From contig WOGZ01000033.1 of assembly GCA_009733775.1 (NCBI GenBank), positions 62,001 to 126,000 of the forward strand: a DNA stretch of 64,000 nt, given 5' to 3'. Origin of the DNA: Alectoria sarmentosa. Lineage: Eukaryota > Ascomycota > Lecanoromycetes > Lecanorales > Parmeliaceae. Shown piece by piece: positions 43,871 to 54,897 of the stretch. The position numbers and the translations under genes were made by a program. The stretch's first letter is position 1, and each line of letters starts with the position of its first letter. The notes under the pieces were generated by a model. The model had not been told where the DNA came from. It searched no databases and was given only the letters and a program-made list of their open reading frames with translations.

Positions 43871-45300
43871 CTATGCTTTCCATCCCTTCCGCCGTTTCAG
43901 TAATAGTACTCTGACCAGTATGAACGCCGCAGCCGAAGTAGTTGCCGCGCTGAAAGCCTGCGCGCCACGAAATTTCCATTGGGGTATATTCAGAATTGCA
44001 CCTGCAATTGGGTTCCCGATCAAAAAACCGAAGCCTGCAAACGTGAAACTCACGCCCATTCGTGTTTCCACCAGGCTTAAATCAGGAGACACAAGCGCAA
44101 CAACCGTTGGAGGTAAGGATACGATGGCTCCGGAGAAGAACCCATAAAGCACACTAAATGTCCAGAGGCCTGATGCGTCAGTGATTCCCAGCCAAGCGAA
44201 TGACAGTATCGCAGCAGCAACCGCGCATGGAATTATTGAATCCAAGGAGCTAATTTTATCTGCGATCAGACCTGGAATAATGCGGCCGAAGATTGATCCG
44301 GCGTTAATAGCTGGAAGCAGATAAAAGGAGACATTGTCAGAGAGCCCGACAATACGAGAGCCGTAAGTTGAGGTGTAAAAGAATGGAAAGTACAAGCCAA
44401 CGAAGGTGAGGAAGAGGCCGAGACTAAAGATGGTAAATCCTGCCTCTCGAAACGCCTTGAGATCGAGCAGCGCGCGGGGCTTCCTGGGAGCTCCGGTTCG
44501 CATCCGCATTATAGAAAGACTGATGCTCAGTGTGCCAAGGGCTGTAAAGCCAATAACTCGGGTCGCCCACGGGAACCCAAGGGTAGGTTGTAGTTGGCGG
44601 AACACGATTGGATAGATGATACTGCCTGTGTATTCATTCAAATAGATTTTGTGCAACTTTTAGGTGATTGATACCGATGGATCCCCCAGCATGTGTAATC
44701 CCGGTCGTGAAAGCTCGCTTGGAGGTAAAGTACGTTGCCATTATGGCAACGCTAGGTATGAACAAGCATCCAGCACCCAGACCCACACAGATACCCTGTG
44801 CCAATGAGATCTGATAATATGATTTGCAGAGACTGGTCATCATCATGCCGAAGACGACGAGAAATGTCCCTGTAACAATCAGATGTCAAACGTAACCTCT
44901 GTCAAACATCGGCCTGTGAGGATGCCGACTACCATTAGTAGGAAGCCTTGAAGAGTGCCGACCCAAGATATTGCTGAAGGAGTATCGTGTGCGAGGATCG
45001 CTGACTCGTAGTAGTCTTGGTAAGCGCCGAAGGTGTTTACAATTCCCCTAGTCGTGCATACCAAGCTTAGCCTCTGACCACCGAGAGCAAGAACAGGAGC
45101 ATAGTTGAGCAAAACGGTTACCAAGTGTTGATAAATAATAAAACGGCTCCAAAAACTTGCAATGAAGCATTGAAGCCACCGTCGGGAATTTCATCATGCG
45201 ATATTGCTGTAGCTTGCTCTTCCTTCATCACGACTTTCTCCCCCAGGGGGAGGTGTCGCAATGAGGTTTGGTCTTGCTCTTTGGGCGTGCAGGTCGACAT
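43871..45300 (-). pseudogene. MFS transporter of the monocarboxylate-transporter (MCT) type, disrupted
   Basis: From the ATG at 45300 (MSTCTPKEQDQ) the protein has the MCT-like start PDGGFNASLQVFGAVLLFINTW. It continues across an intron (45048-45121) into GIVNTFGAYQDYY and WVGTLQGFLLMVVGILTG. At about 44912 one base appears to be missing. The reading frame then changes between the expected loop motif (DRGY region) and GTFLVVFGMMMTSLCKSYYQ, and an in-frame TGA lies in the same loop, consistent with CGA-to-TGA. A 27-bp intron there would be too short to be credible. Downstream is clean: SLAQGICVGLGAGCLFIPSVAIMATYFTSKRA, a short 39-bp intron (44636-44674), then SIIYPIVFRQLQPTLGF and six more membrane segments to the stop at 43871. 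It once exported or imported a small acid or metabolite. Confidence 0.75.
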
Positions 45301-45866
45301 TGCGGTCGTAGTAGCTATCGGTGCTGTATTTAGTATGCGGCGGCGTGGCCGCAAATCTTGGCCATGTAACCAAATCAACATCACTTCATCACCTAGTTCC
45401 TTGATAATCAGTGCTTTGGGGAAAGGATTTCTTATTGCGCAATCATAGAGAACATCAAAAGCTTGACAGCAGTGCTCTCGTTGTGGAGCTGTGCCAGAGG
45501 AACTAATTTTCACGCCGCCGGGAATTAAAACGTATATCGATGGTAACGCTGTTTGCTATGCTCAAGTAAGGGAACGATGCTCCAATCAAAACCCGGTAGC
45601 TAAAAGATCTTAAACGAGCCTCGGGGCTCGTTTTGGTCCTTCAGCGAAAAGACTTTGCAAAATAAGACCTAACGCGAGAGTGTTTCATAATATGCGCCTT
45701 TTCACAGCCTGAATGAGTAGATTTATTCCTCTCCGTTGTTCCCCTCCGATTAATTATGACTCGTTGTAGTGTTGTTGTCACCTTTTGAGACTCAAAGCCT
45801 CTGGAGAGCTGCAAGCAAAGTAGCACGAAAAGGGCAATTAGAAATTCTAGAATTTTAGGTAGATGT
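45301..45866. other. Intergenic, no supported gene
   Basis: About 0.57 kb upstream of the MCT-type pseudogene. Only overlapping short frames are present, and nothing was recognised. Confidence 0.45.
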
Positions 45867-46568
45867 TTATATGTAAAACCCCATCGTATCGTATTTTCTA
45901 ACAGCTTTGCACCCACTTGCCGTGTTCTGTCCCGTCTGAAACTCGGCCAGTCGCTCCCTTCGCCTCTTGAGCCTCTCCTCGGGCATCAGATAACACATAC
46001 AAAGGTACGGAACTAGAGAACAGCGATGACAGACAGTGGGTGTTACATGATAACGACGCACCGAGACATCTTTTATACAATCATATCGCTACTGCCAGCA
46101 CGTACATGTCCTGCTATGGATAGCGACGAAAAACCCAATGACAAAAACACCAACACCGAGGATATATTGTGCCAAGGAGAAACCGCCCTGAATATCGTTG
46201 CGAGCTACTGAACGCCATAGAGCTGGAATCAAACTACCTACGATTGTGAGAAAACCAAGGAAAAGCAAAATGTGACAGGTTCGAACAAGTTTCAAAAAGC
46301 GTCGAGACCTTGATGTCAAGGATCGTTGTATAATTTTGTACTGGTCGGAGTACGGCCAACGTGGAAGTTCTGAGCATGGTAGCCAAGGATGCTGTGGTAT
46401 GAGCTGTATTGGCGAGATTTGCGTTGCAGCGGGGGCTGAATTAGCTACGACTCGATTTTCCGACCTTGAATTTTCTTCTGGTGAATAAGACCTGGATGGC
46501 TGATTATTCAGGAGGCTTGTCTCGGCATACTGCCTGCTGGGATGTATCCGTAGGCGAGGGTTTTTCAT
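45867..46568 (-). CDS. Small hypothetical membrane protein
   Basis: The ATG at 46568 begins a disordered, Ser/Arg-rich N-terminal half (MKNPRLRIHPSRQYAETS). A basic SRSRRFLKLVRT stretch follows, then two hydrophobic segments: CHILLFLGFLTIVGSLIPALW and GFSLAQYILGVGVFVIGFFVAI. Read straight on, the protein stops at 46089 after 159 residues. A short intron (GTACGT at 46105 to AAAAG at 46070, 36 bp) would instead join it to a Cys/Arg-rich tail (RRYHVTPTVCHRCSLVPYLC) ending at 45867. That tail looks protein-like, but the intron is unusually short. I do not recognise the family. Both C-termini should be considered. Confidence 0.4.
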
Positions 46569-47600
46569 GAGTGCGTCTGCACGACTGCGCCACTTTTTTG
46601 TTCTATACAGAAACTCAGGTATTGGTACGTGATGCTTTCTGGTGTGAGGTATCAGATCGTTGGCATGGGCTCCAATAAAGGAGCATCCAGGGTGGAGACA
46701 AGGATATTGAGAAGCCGAAGAGTCAGGAGAGAAGAAGCTGTACGAGTATAAGAGACTTCATTCAAGACGCTGTACTAGACTGGTAAGGGGGCCTCGAAGA
46801 AATATGAGCAACAGCAAAGGAACCTGGACAATAGAAGCAGAAATGGACTTGGAAGTCGGATGGTCATTTATAAGAAAGACAATAGTATACCTCGTCCTCC
46901 GCCCCGTCCTAGGGGCAGGAGGGGATGCAGAGGCGTCGATCACCTCAACATTGGGCAAAGTCTCGCAAATATACTCGTAGACCTGGTTCCTGGATTCCCA
47001 ATGAGGCGAGCTCGCAATGGAGTAAGCGTGCTGCGTGATCTCAAGCAACTCCATACACTTCCGATTTTGAGTAAATGACGAGGGTTGCTGGAATGTTAGT
47101 GACTTGTTTGTTAGCCCCCACATTGTGACAAGAAGGAAGCATTGAGCTGGAACATCGAGCAGACAATTGGACTTACATTTTATCAAGTTATACAGAAAAA
47201 CGAGTCACCATTCGAAGAGACTTTGAAGCCTTGATGTAACCAGTCAATGACGACAAAGCTCTTGAATTCCCAGCCTTGTTGGATTATATGTCACAGGGCT
47301 GACAGGCACATGTACAAAGATTGGGCTTCCCCAATGTCGAACGTTGGATAAGCCATTTACTGGCAATGCTTGAAAGTCTTTGCGTTAAGTATTAGAAGAT
47401 ATTGAGATCATCAAAAATGTATGGGCGAGAGGATTGGATTGTGCAGGTGTCTCCAGCCTGATATATCCAAGCGCCAAGACAAGATCACGTGCCTTTCCGC
47501 AGCCCTTGTACGAGTACTACTCACTTTAGCACCAGAGCCGAGGCTTCTTCTCTCTCTAACATGAGCAGGTGACAACGCCAAAGAGGCTGTGCCCACCTTG
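46569..47600. other. Intergenic with an orphan minus-strand frame
   Basis: A minus-strand frame around 46758-47186 contains a plausible protein-like stretch (MELLEITQHAYSIASSPHW, then VYEYICETLPNVEVIDASAS) but no recognised domain. It could be an upstream exon of the small membrane protein or a separate orphan. Support is too weak to call. Confidence 0.35.
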
Positions 47601-48808
47601 ATGGCAACCTCTCCACCACCCTTGACCGGGATCCGAGCGATCGAGCTTGCTGGTCTGGCTCCAGGTACTTAGCAACCATCGAGCATTGCAGCCGCGTTTC
47701 TAACAGCGCATAAGGCCCATTTGCCTGCCTTCTCCTCGCCGATTATGGAGCCTCAGTTCTCCGCATTGATCGAGCCCATCCTCAAGCCCATACCTCTAAT
47801 CCTCCATGTCCTACGCCTGATCCTCTAAGTCGTCACAAGTCCTCCATAGCTGTCGACCTCAAATCCCCTAAAGGCCTTGTTTTACTCAAATCTCTCCTCA
47901 AACGCGCCGACATCCTCATCGATCCCTTCCGGCCTGGAGTACTTGAGTCGATTGGTCTTAACCCGAACGATCTGCTTGCCGCAAATTCTCGTCTCATAAT
48001 TGCCCGCCTTACTGGCTTCCGCCGAGATGGCCCCTACGCGCCAATGGCGGGACATGACATCAATTACCTCGCCGTTTCGGGCCTCCTCTCTCAGCTCGGA
48101 CGAGCCAATGCCCCACCTTATTTTCCCGCCAATATAATCGCAGATTTTGCTGGCGGAGGTTTGATGTGCGCTTTTGGCATCCTCGCTGCGTTAATCAGTC
48201 GGGCGAAGACAGGAAAGGGTCAGGTGGTCGAAGCAAATATGGTGGATGGGAGTGCTTACCTGGGAACTTTTTCTAGGTTTCTGGCAAAGACGCCGTTGGG
48301 AAATAGGCCAAGGGGAGAGAATCTGTTGGATGGCGGATGTCCATGGTATGAAGTTTATGAGTGTAAGAGTGGGGGTTACATGGCTGTGGGGGCTCTGGAG
48401 GACAACTTTTTCAAGGAGCTTTTGAAGGGATTGAATATCGATCAAGATCTGTTGACCACGCGGAGCGATCGTACTACGTTGCCGGCCCTCAAGGAGACCT
48501 TCCGGAAACGATTCTTGGAGAAGACACGGCAAGAATGGGAGCACATTTTTGCAGGCAAAGATGCATGTTGCACGCCCATACTTTCACAAGGTGAGCTCGA
48601 GGAGCAAGGGTATGAGCAAAGACCTGCTATAGGACTTATGGGATCACCCGGTCTACCCATACCTCAAACAGAGGCATGGAGTAGTCGGAACCTCTCGCCT
48701 GGGGACGGCGGCGAAGAGATATTGGAAGATTGGATGGGCTGGAAGAGAGGGAATGAATATAAGGTGGAAGGTGGTGGTTTGGTCAAAGTAGAAGCTTCTA
48801 AGCTGTGA
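47601..48808 (+). CDS. Alpha-methylacyl-CoA racemase-like CaiB/BaiF CoA-transferase family protein
   Basis: This is a family III CoA enzyme. By motif it is closest to 2-methylacyl-CoA racemase, which interconverts (R)- and (S)-2-methylacyl-CoA esters in peroxisomal or mitochondrial branched-chain fatty acid oxidation. Exons are 47601-47664 and 47715-48808, giving 385 aa. The intron runs from GTACTT to GCATAAG with a CTAAC branch. The N-terminus MATSPPPLTGIRAIELAGLAPGPFACLLLADYG is typical. The predicted catalytic pair His135 (GHDINYL) and Asp165 (IIADFAGGGL) has the same 30-residue spacing as His126/Asp156 of the mycobacterial racemase, and a Glu follows in VGALEDNFF. The length and C-terminus are normal, so the gene appears intact. 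The C-terminal KL is not a clear peroxisomal signal (EASKL ends S-K-L). Confidence 0.9.
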
Positions 48809-50698
48809 AATCTTGAGACTTGCCAGAGCATAAGATCGCACTGGGCTCAGCTGATGAAGGTAAGACTGATTCTTTCCATCTATCTCGGTTTTGAAACACT
48901 GTTGAGATCCTTGTTTCTGTCTACTGTTGTAGACTTTGAGCAAGCCATTGAGGATCTGCCAGCCAAGTTGCCAGAAAAGGTGGCAGTCTTAAGTCCTAGC
49001 ATTTTCCTATTGACCGCGCCCATAGGCACCGATGCAAAAGATTTAGCAGTCAGTGTGCAGAAGCGGTTCGAACAGAGTGCTTTATGGGTCACGCTCTTCG
49101 TACTGCGTGCTCAGATTGTCAACATTCAATTGTCAGTGCAACTGCCCACTTTCTGCCAGCGCGTGATGCGCTGATGGTAGTATCATTCCACATCGACTCC
49201 TCTGTGAAGCATCAACTGAGGCTTACCGACCCAACGGCCTGGATTTGCAAGCCTAGTTCAGCTTTTCGACACGCGAATATTCGGCCGATACGTAGGATCA
49301 TTGGGCTTCTGTGCGAGGCCTTGATTCAGAGGGCTTGGTCTTCGTGCCAGCAGGTAATTTGACAAGAAAAACTATCATTCTGGATGACAAAGTCTCAATA
49401 CGCCTTCGAGGATTTTACTGAAAGCACCCTGTTGTTGGGTGCAGACTGGCGTACTTACTACCTGTCCTCCAATGTTCAATACTTTCCATGTTTTGTAAAT
49501 TTTCTAAACTCACACCCAGTCTCGGCTTCATGTTATCGTCGAATTACTGACAAGCGATGTAGAATCGTTAAACATAGTTGACAATAACCCAAAGGGCATA
49601 TGCCCTCTGAAAGTTTAGAGCTGTGGAGGGTATCATCGAATTTGTTGCCAACTTCGAGGGGATCATCAATACAGGTCGCTGAAATTCTAGATAAGGCAAT
49701 TGACAGGGTCAGGACCATCGACGAAATGTTTCAGCACATCGCAGTCGAACTCCGCGCAACTGCCTAGGGTCTGACAACACTGCAGATAGTGTTGAATGAA
49801 GACCTGAAAGCTTCACCTCCTTCCGACGAGGATCCTCGAATTTCAATCCTATCATACAGCAACACGACAAAATCTTCGGTCAAATTGCCGTTTCGTTGAA
49901 CAAGATGGGACTAATCGCCGTGCTTGATCCTATTGACCAACACCAACGCAGGCTGTAAAGCGGCGGTACCTCGGTCATCCCTTACCACACTCTCACTTTC
50001 GGTTTCTCTATCCCAGGACGCTTGATGTGGCATTTCAAGTCGCTGGAGATCCTGTGTCTATTGCAGAGTTGAACTACTTGGCAAAGTAGGAGGAAGGGGA
50101 AGAGATGACCAAGCAGCTTAGCAGAAATTGAGTTGAGTGGGCTCTCTTCAACAACGATGGAAGTCTTCCGCACTGGGCCACCATCAATACACTTTTGCTA
50201 GAGGTAAAGCAGCAATTGTATATCGAAACTGCACCGGACAAGCTCATCTCTCTTTGGCGCCACGAGAGTCGTACCCTGAATTTGTGTATGAAAGGATGAC
50301 CGGCTTTTCCCATTGAGCAGTTTAGAAGCGGGGGCTTAATTGCCTGAAGCTGAAGCTGAAAAAACATCGAGCTCTTTTACCCTTTGAATGGTCGTTATAC
50401 TTTACATGGGCCAGAGGAAAAACAGGGTCGAGACCTGATCATGTTCCTCGTGGGTACTCCGCATCTCGCGTCGAACCCTGAATTACTTGATGATGGAGGT
50501 GGATGGGAGGAGAAAGCGAGATTTAGTAGGGACAATGTTTACTATGCGAGCAATGAATGCAAGCAACATCTCGTTTTGTCAACATACTGATACACCTTAA
50601 TAATCATTTGTGTTTCGAGCACACTCTTCTTTGTCACTAGCAGCTACCCATTTCCAAGCCTCCATCCCCAGATACCAATCCCTCGTACCCAAAACAAC
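48809..50698. other. Intergenic, probable unidentified gene relic
   Basis: The plus strand from about 48850 to 49400 has protein-like fragments in changing frames: DFEQAIEDLPAKLPEKVAVL, then FRHANIRPIRRIIGLLCEAL, then VEGIIEFVANFEGIINT near 49620. Stops separate them. They read like one decayed gene, but the family could not be named. The stretch from 49800 to 50600 shows nothing clear. Confidence 0.35.
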
Positions 50699-52024
50699 AT
50701 GTCCCTTCCAATCGAAGTAGTAGGCTCACTGCCTCGAACACAACACACTGCCTCCCTCCCTCTCCCTCCCCTCATTGCCATTCCAACAAGCCCCCCAGAC
50801 CTCCAAAAAGCCTACGCAGACCACAACGGCGGCACCACCCGCGATGAGCACGTCAAAAGCCCCGGACAAAGCAGCCGAGGATTCTGTCGCGAGAACATGA
50901 TAAAGCAGACAGAAGGAATCACCCGTGACAGACGGCGTACCAACGCGGCAGTTCCTTCGCTACGTATCCAATCATAGACGCGCTGGGTGGGAAGGTACTG
51001 GCAGATAAGTCTGACCGCGGATGGGTAACATTTCGTCCGTCTCTACTCCCTGCCCGATGCTATCCCTCAACAGGACGTGGTCGTGATAGTGCGTTTGCAT
51101 GACGGGGCTCATGCTATACTGGACAGACGATCTTCGACGACGGTCATCATGGGCAGCTTCCCCGTCTCAAAAGGGGGCCATTGACGTCTGGAACATATGC
51201 GTATGAGAAGTTCATGAAAGCGTACCTTGTGCTTAGGAGGGTGGCGTGAAATCTATCGGTTTTATTGCGCTGAGTAGGCTGTATATGCTTTACTTGTTGA
51301 ATGAGACGGTGGAGGGGTATCCCAGAGAGGGATTTGGGTGTGAGAAGGATATGAGGGGGTGTTTTGGGACGGGGGCGAAGAGCGTTTCTATTGACCTTAC
51401 CGAAGGTAAGTGACCCAACTCTCGACGCTCTTTTACGAGAATCATAGCTAATAGCAACATGGAAGACCATTTGGCATTCCAAAACGACCTCTGCCCCCTT
51501 CCGGACCGGCGCCTTCTTGCTCCTTCGCACCTTCATCGATTTCGACAACAGCGTCCTCGCCCGCTTCTCCACCCCAACGCACAAACACTGGCATCCACAC
51601 CTGCCCAGGCGGCGACTGTGACTCCGTCCAACTCCCACGAAGTACCCTACTCCAACCTCCACCCCTCCCTCTTCGCCATCAACGCCGGCTACTTCCTTAT
51701 CCAGCTCGCGTCCGAGAAAGACAAGGCGAGCGTCTTCCCACGAACCGGGCAATCTATCCATCGGGATGTGGAGGGCGTGAAGCAGGTTGCAATTATTGGG
51801 GTGATAAATGTGCTCAGTCCGGTGGAGAGCGCGGAGCTGGTGGTAGGGGATTTGGCGGAGGCGAGTAGGTGGTTTGAGATCATCGGTTAGGGCGACGGAT
51901 CATTGTGGGTTTAGTCCTTTGGGTATTGATGCGAAGCCGAAGCATGGGGGTCCGGAATTTGCGAGGGAGGTGGCAATGAAGAAGAGGAAGGCGAGGGTTG
52001 AGGGGGGCGAGGATGGCGAGTGAG
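50699..52024 (+). pseudogene. MetE-like (cobalamin-independent) methionine synthase C-terminal-type gene, degraded
   Basis: The start MSLPIEVVGSLPRTQHT is the conserved opening of fungal MetE-like proteins (Meth_synt_2 fold). The remaining blocks lie in different frames: DKAAEDSVAR with ESPVTDG; RGSSFATYPIIDALGGKVLA; GPLTSGTYAYEKFMKAYLV near 51175; VPYSNLHPSLFAINAGYFLI and ASEKDK around 51640-51720; GVKQVAIIGVINVLSP; and DHCGFSPLGIDAKPKHGGPE ending by 52024. At least three frame changes and several stop codons intervene. Homologues bind 5-methyltetrahydropteroyl-glutamate or related methyl donors. GC-rich codon use is retained, so the decay looks like indels more than RIP. Confidence 0.75.
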
Positions 52025-52261
52025 AAGTTGGGGTGTCTGATTGTTGGGGAGCAGAAGAGGAGTTTCGAGGCGTCTTGGAAATGGATTTTGTTCCACGGAC
52101 CGAGCTGATAGAAATGGCTAGTGGGAGCTTGTGGCTCGGTCACAGACAGGCGGCTTGAGTGTATACTTGAAGTACGCTCAAGAGCTTTCAAAAATCCAGA
52201 ACTTCTTTCGTCGTAACATTCCAAGCAGATTTTGAATGTAGATCTGCAACATTGCACACCA

Positions 52262-54610
52262 TCACTTCGTCACGAACCTATACCGATATGGTTGCTCTTG
52301 GCCCATCGACCCTTTCGCACCCTCTTCTTCCCTTCCCCATCCCCACATCAGCGCCTTACCCATCTTCTCTCGTTCTCGAAATAGTAGTTGCACTCTCCGT
52401 CTCCACTCTCTCTCTCTATCCTCCACCGCCTCCGCAAAACGCGCTTCTAGCTCAGCGTTCACGATGGCATTCATTTTTTGTGCATCTTCAGCTGCCTGCC
52501 GCGCTTTCTCTGCCTCTGCTGTAGAGGCTGTGAATGCAACATTAGCCTTCTCGAGTTTTGCATTCAAAACACGAATAGCAGAACGAAGCTCATCTTCCAT
52601 CGCCGGGTCAGCGAGTTTAGAATGTCCAGTCTGCTGCTTTTGAAGGGCTGCCATTCGCTGGTTCAGAGAGACCATCTCTTCGTGATGAGCATTTGTGAGA
52701 CGTGATTCGTGCTTCTGCATACCTTCACCAGCTTTCAGAAGGGCGGAGCGCAGAGTTTGTAGCTCCTTGGCGTGCGTGGCATTCAGGAAAGAGAGCGTGC
52801 TCTCGTGTAATTTGATCCTTTCGAGAGCGTCTTTGTGAGCTGCTTCGTCGATAGTACCAGCACCATGGTAGCCCGATTTTTCATTAAATGGCTCTGCAAT
52901 TACTTCGTTAACGTCTTGGCTCTTGATGCGTTGTTCCAAGTCCGCAATGTCCTGGGCCTGGCGATCATTTTGCTGTACCAGACGGTCATTTTCATCTTCT
53001 ACTGTCCCCACGATGCGTCGTGTCTCAGCAAGCTGTTCGTGGGCATGGTCGAGTTCCATCTTGATGGCTTTGAGTTCGCTATTTAGAGTTCGCAGTTCTT
53101 GATCCTTTTGCTCGATGCTCTCGGTCAGCGAGACAGCTTCGTTGCCGCGGTGGATGGATTCTTTTCGCTCAAGCGCAATCTCGTTGTTCTTAGTCTCGAG
53201 ATCTGCGCTCAGATTTTGAACAGTAGCCGCGTTGGCTTCCTGGATCGATTCTATCTGATTCTGGTACCTTCTCGTCTCATCCCGGGCTGCCTGTAGCTGC
53301 TCTTCAAGAGCCCCATTCCTGTCGTCGGCTGCATTCCTAGATGCCTCGGCGTCTTGGTGGTCTTTCCACTCTTCTCGAGCCGCATACAGCTGTTCTTCAA
53401 GAGCCTTGATCCTGTCATCAGCTGCAACTTTATTGGATTCCGCGTCTGCTTTGACAGTGGCCAACTCCTGCACGGCGGGTTCGAACTTTGCCCTCAGTGA
53501 CGCCACCTTTGGAGTGCTAGGCGCGCTCGCTTGTTCCTTGAGTCTTAGCTGCTCCTTCCAATGATCCCTTAATTGTGACTGCTGTTTTTTCAGCAAGTCT
53601 GTTTCCACTTGGTGACGCTCTAGTAGTTCGACTCTGTCATTCCTCAGAAATTCATTTTCTTGCTCGACTTCCTGATAGGCTAAGCGACGTTCCTCATCCT
53701 CAACTCGCAATCTCTCCACTTCTGCTTGAAGCGCCGAGATCCGTTCAAACACTTCTTCCGCAGCCTGATCCTGGAGCATCTCGGTATTCATCCGGGACAT
53801 TGGAGGAGATTGTAGTCTAGCTTCCTCTTCCACACCTTCCTCAATGATGGCATGATTTTTCAATGGCGCAGGCGTAGACGTTCCCAGCGGCTCAAAAATG
53901 CTCTCTTCGGGGTTCCCTTCGTCGAGTTCGACAGCTTGGGTATAGTCCTGCGGATCTTCCTTCGCGTCGTCCCCTTCGCTAAGAGCGTCGCCATGGCGAT
54001 CTTTCTCCCACTTTTCGCCACCTCTCATCCACTTCTCCAAATTCACAGTAAAGTCTTCAGGCCCTTCATCCTCGCTACCAATTTCGTCCCTCTCGTTCTC
54101 CATTTCTCCGACGACCATACCACTAGGCTTATCTCCGAGGCCTCCTAAATCAATCGTGTAGTCACCCAATAGATCGTCTGCCTCTTCGTCATCGAGTTCT
54201 CCCTGCTGCGTCTGAACTGCTGGCTCCTGAGGCTGCTCGGCTTGTTTATCATTGTTTCGGTCTCGCTGGAATGCCTGTTCGAACCCCACCGGAGGTGCCG
54301 CTCTTTCATTCCTTCCCAGTTGCGCAAGATCAATTGTGTAGTTCTCCATACTAAAATCCCCTAGACTCCCATCATTCGAATGCGACACAGATGATGCGAC
54401 TGAGCGCGTTCGTCGGCGATGCTGGGACGACCCAAAGCGGCCATTCTTCAACAGCGAGGAACGGCGGAACGCACCAGAGGCCGATGTGGGTCGAGGGAAT
54501 GGGAGGGTCGAGCTGAAAGAAGGAGTTGAGAAAATTGGGGAGGGGAGGATGTGAGATTGGGCGTGTTGGGTGGGGCGGGGAGGTGGAGAGGGCGATGCAG
54601 GCACGGACAT
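52262..54610 (-). CDS. Large coiled-coil protein with repeated [DN]-[YF]-T-x-x-L motifs
   Basis: The gene encodes 782 aa without introns. The N-terminal 80 residues are Ser/Pro/Arg-rich and disordered. Between residues 88 and 228 a short motif recurs: ENYTIDL (89-95), GDYTIDL (149-155), EDFTVNL (185-191) and a weaker QDYTQAV (221-227), all in acidic surroundings. From about 285 to 750 the sequence is a nearly continuous Glu/Gln/Lys-rich coiled coil with heptads. The C-terminus REREKMGKALMWGWGREE is Arg- and Trp-rich. I do not recognise a named family. A structural or spindle-pole/kinetochore-type scaffold is possible but is only inference from architecture. The ATG at 54610 is the first in frame. 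It is divergent from the PQ-loop gene, 287 bp away. Confidence 0.8.
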   Translation of the reverse strand: MSVPASPSPPPRPTQHAQSHILPSPIFSTPSFSSTLPFPRPTSASGAFRRSSLLKNGRFGSSQHRRRTRSVASSVSHSNDGSLGDFSMENYTIDLAQLGRNERAAPPVGFEQAFQRDRNNDKQAEQPQEPAVQTQQGELDDEEADDLLGDYTIDLGGLGDKPSGMVVGEMENERDEIGSEDEGPEDFTVNLEKWMRGGEKWEKDRHGDALSEGDDAKEDPQDYTQAVELDEGNPEESIFEPLGTSTPAPLKNHAIIEEGVEEEARLQSPPMSRMNTEMLQDQAAEEVFERISALQAEVERLRVEDEERRLAYQEVEQENEFLRNDRVELLERHQVETDLLKKQQSQLRDHWKEQLRLKEQASAPSTPKVASLRAKFEPAVQELATVKADAESNKVAADDRIKALEEQLYAAREEWKDHQDAEASRNAADDRNGALEEQLQAARDETRRYQNQIESIQEANAATVQNLSADLETKNNEIALERKESIHRGNEAVSLTESIEQKDQELRTLNSELKAIKMELDHAHEQLAETRRIVGTVEDENDRLVQQNDRQAQDIADLEQRIKSQDVNEVIAEPFNEKSGYHGAGTIDEAAHKDALERIKLHESTLSFLNATHAKELQTLRSALLKAGEGMQKHESRLTNAHHEEMVSLNQRMAALQKQQTGHSKLADPAMEDELRSAIRVLNAKLEKANVAFTASTAEAEKARQAAEDAQKMNAIVNAELEARFAEAVEDREREWRRRVQLLFREREKMGKALMWGWGREEEGAKGSMGQEQPYRYRFVTK

Positions 54611-54897
54611 TTCGGTTATAATATGAATATCTTCGAGTGTCAAATGATAGAGGCGACCATTATAGGACAATTTCGTGCTTATGCGACAGCGTTGTACACG
54701 ATATGAGGACCTTCAGTTCGTGTTGTTTACATCTGCAGGTATCAGCCTTGCGAAATATCTGTGATATCTTGCCGCATCTAATGCCGCTAGTCGTATTGAA
54801 AGCTTAGAGGTATCTTTAACGATCTTCTCAATAGGTAGATTGACATTCTACGCGATGTATTAAGGATCAAGTGTACGCCAGTTGAATCGACCGTATC

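Noticed and set aside
44636..44674. 39-bp gap in the MCT-type gene considered as a further frameshift
   Set aside because: It has GT...CACAG ends, keeps phase and restores the family sequence exactly, so a very short intron is the better reading.
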